Assembly (NCBI GenBank): GCA_003242205.1
Contig: QGUR01000310.1
Location: forward strand, 1 to 5,206
Source of the DNA: Chloroflexota bacterium
GTDB lineage: Bacteria > Chloroflexota > Anaerolineae > Aggregatilineales > Phototrophicaceae
Direction: 5' to 3'
Length of the DNA stretch: 5,206 nt
The position numbers and the translations under genes were made by a program. Shown one piece after another: positions 4,964 through 5,206 of this stretch; within the stretch, counting starts at the first letter, position 1, and every line of letters starts with the position of its first letter. The notes under the pieces are model-generated. The model did no database searches. It saw only the letters and a list, made by a program, of their open reading frames with translations, and was not told where the DNA came from.

Positions 4964-5206
4964 CTACCGGACAGGTTGTACGGGCACATCTGCGCAGGAT
5001 GAACTCACTTCCATAAATTCACCATCAACCCACCCGGTCTGGTCGTCGTAAATGACATACCACCAGCTTGAATCCGCGTTCCGACCGTAGATGGTAATCG
5101 TCGTATCGTAGGGAATGGTGAGCAGCGTTTCGGCCTCGTGATCGGGTTCGACACGCAGCCCAAGGTTATCAAGACCCAACCACTCACAGGGATCGGCAGC
5201 CTTCGG
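4964..5206 (-). CDS. SH3-domain protein, C-terminal part only (open at window end)
   Basis: The reading frame is open to the window edge, so only the last 80 residues are visible and the start is outside. The visible part is one bacterial SH3 domain: NLGLRVEPDHEAETLL (residues 14-29) takes the place of the usual LNVRSGP segment, followed by TITIYGRNADSSWWYVIY (36-53) and the closing TGWVDGEFMEV (57-67). Two cysteines (visible residues 7 and 71) flank the domain and could form a disulfide, which fits an extracytoplasmic protein. The tail after the domain is only about ten residues, so the SH3 domain is C-terminal, as in the propeller protein at the other end of the window. The nearest in-frame start codon, a TTG at 5179, falls inside the domain and is not the true start. 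Confidence 0.8.
   Translation of the reverse strand, partial: PKAADPCEWLGLDNLGLRVEPDHEAETLLTIPYDTTITIYGRNADSSWWYVIYDDQTGWVDGEFMEVSSSCADVPVQPVR

Noticed and set aside
1..5206. CRISPR array, tRNA, rRNA, insertion sequence or phage genes
   Set aside because: No spaced repeats, cloverleaf-like sequence, transposase motifs or terminal inverted repeats were seen on either strand.

Overview
This is a GC-rich stretch of bacterial chromosome with a visibly AT-richer gap near 2285-2416. It holds five complete-looking genes, one gene with an unsupported 5' end, and one gene cut by the window end. The best guess for the source is a Chloroflexota bacterium (Anaerolineae-like). The main reason is the pair of secreted-type proteins built from Pro/Thr linkers, a beta-propeller and bacterial SH3 domains, which is a common architecture there. 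This is inference from style, not a marker-based placement.

Left part (1-2284). A plus-strand gene (96-1916) encodes a long Pro/Thr-rich linker, a TolB/WD40-like propeller of about six blades and a C-terminal SH3b domain. Its 5' end is doubtful: there is a stop at 60-62, no ribosome binding site and no signal peptide. It meets tail to tail, 5 bp apart, a minus-strand DUF488/YeaO-type gene (1922-2284) that has a textbook ribosome binding site.

Middle (2285-2638). An AT-rich divergent intergenic region carries a duplicated octamer and leads into a plus-strand gene for a 73-residue, proline-rich, probably disordered protein of unknown function (2417-2638).

Right part (2648-5206), all on the minus strand, in transcription order: the C-terminal end of an SH3-domain protein (5206 to 4964, open at the window edge), a Pro-1 tautomerase of the 4-oxalocrotonate tautomerase superfamily (4919 to 4722), a barrel-only amidohydrolase of the purine nucleoside deaminase type (4671 to 3733), and an MtnA-like sugar-1-phosphate isomerase (3736 to 2648). 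The last two overlap by GTGA. A perfect 8-bp hairpin sits on the tautomerase stop codon and may separate it from the deaminase-isomerase pair.

The most interesting part is the deaminase-isomerase pair. Together they look like two of the three steps that take a 5'-modified adenosine (methylthioadenosine, 5'-deoxyadenosine or similar) to a ribulose-1-phosphate-type sugar; the phosphorylase between them is not in the window. Both proteins are unusual: the deaminase lacks the small beta-sandwich domain of its family, and the isomerase has changed the normally conserved RGAP phosphate-loop motif and the GDTANK motif. No mobile element, CRISPR array, tRNA or rRNA was seen. No stretch over 300 bases lacks a gene.
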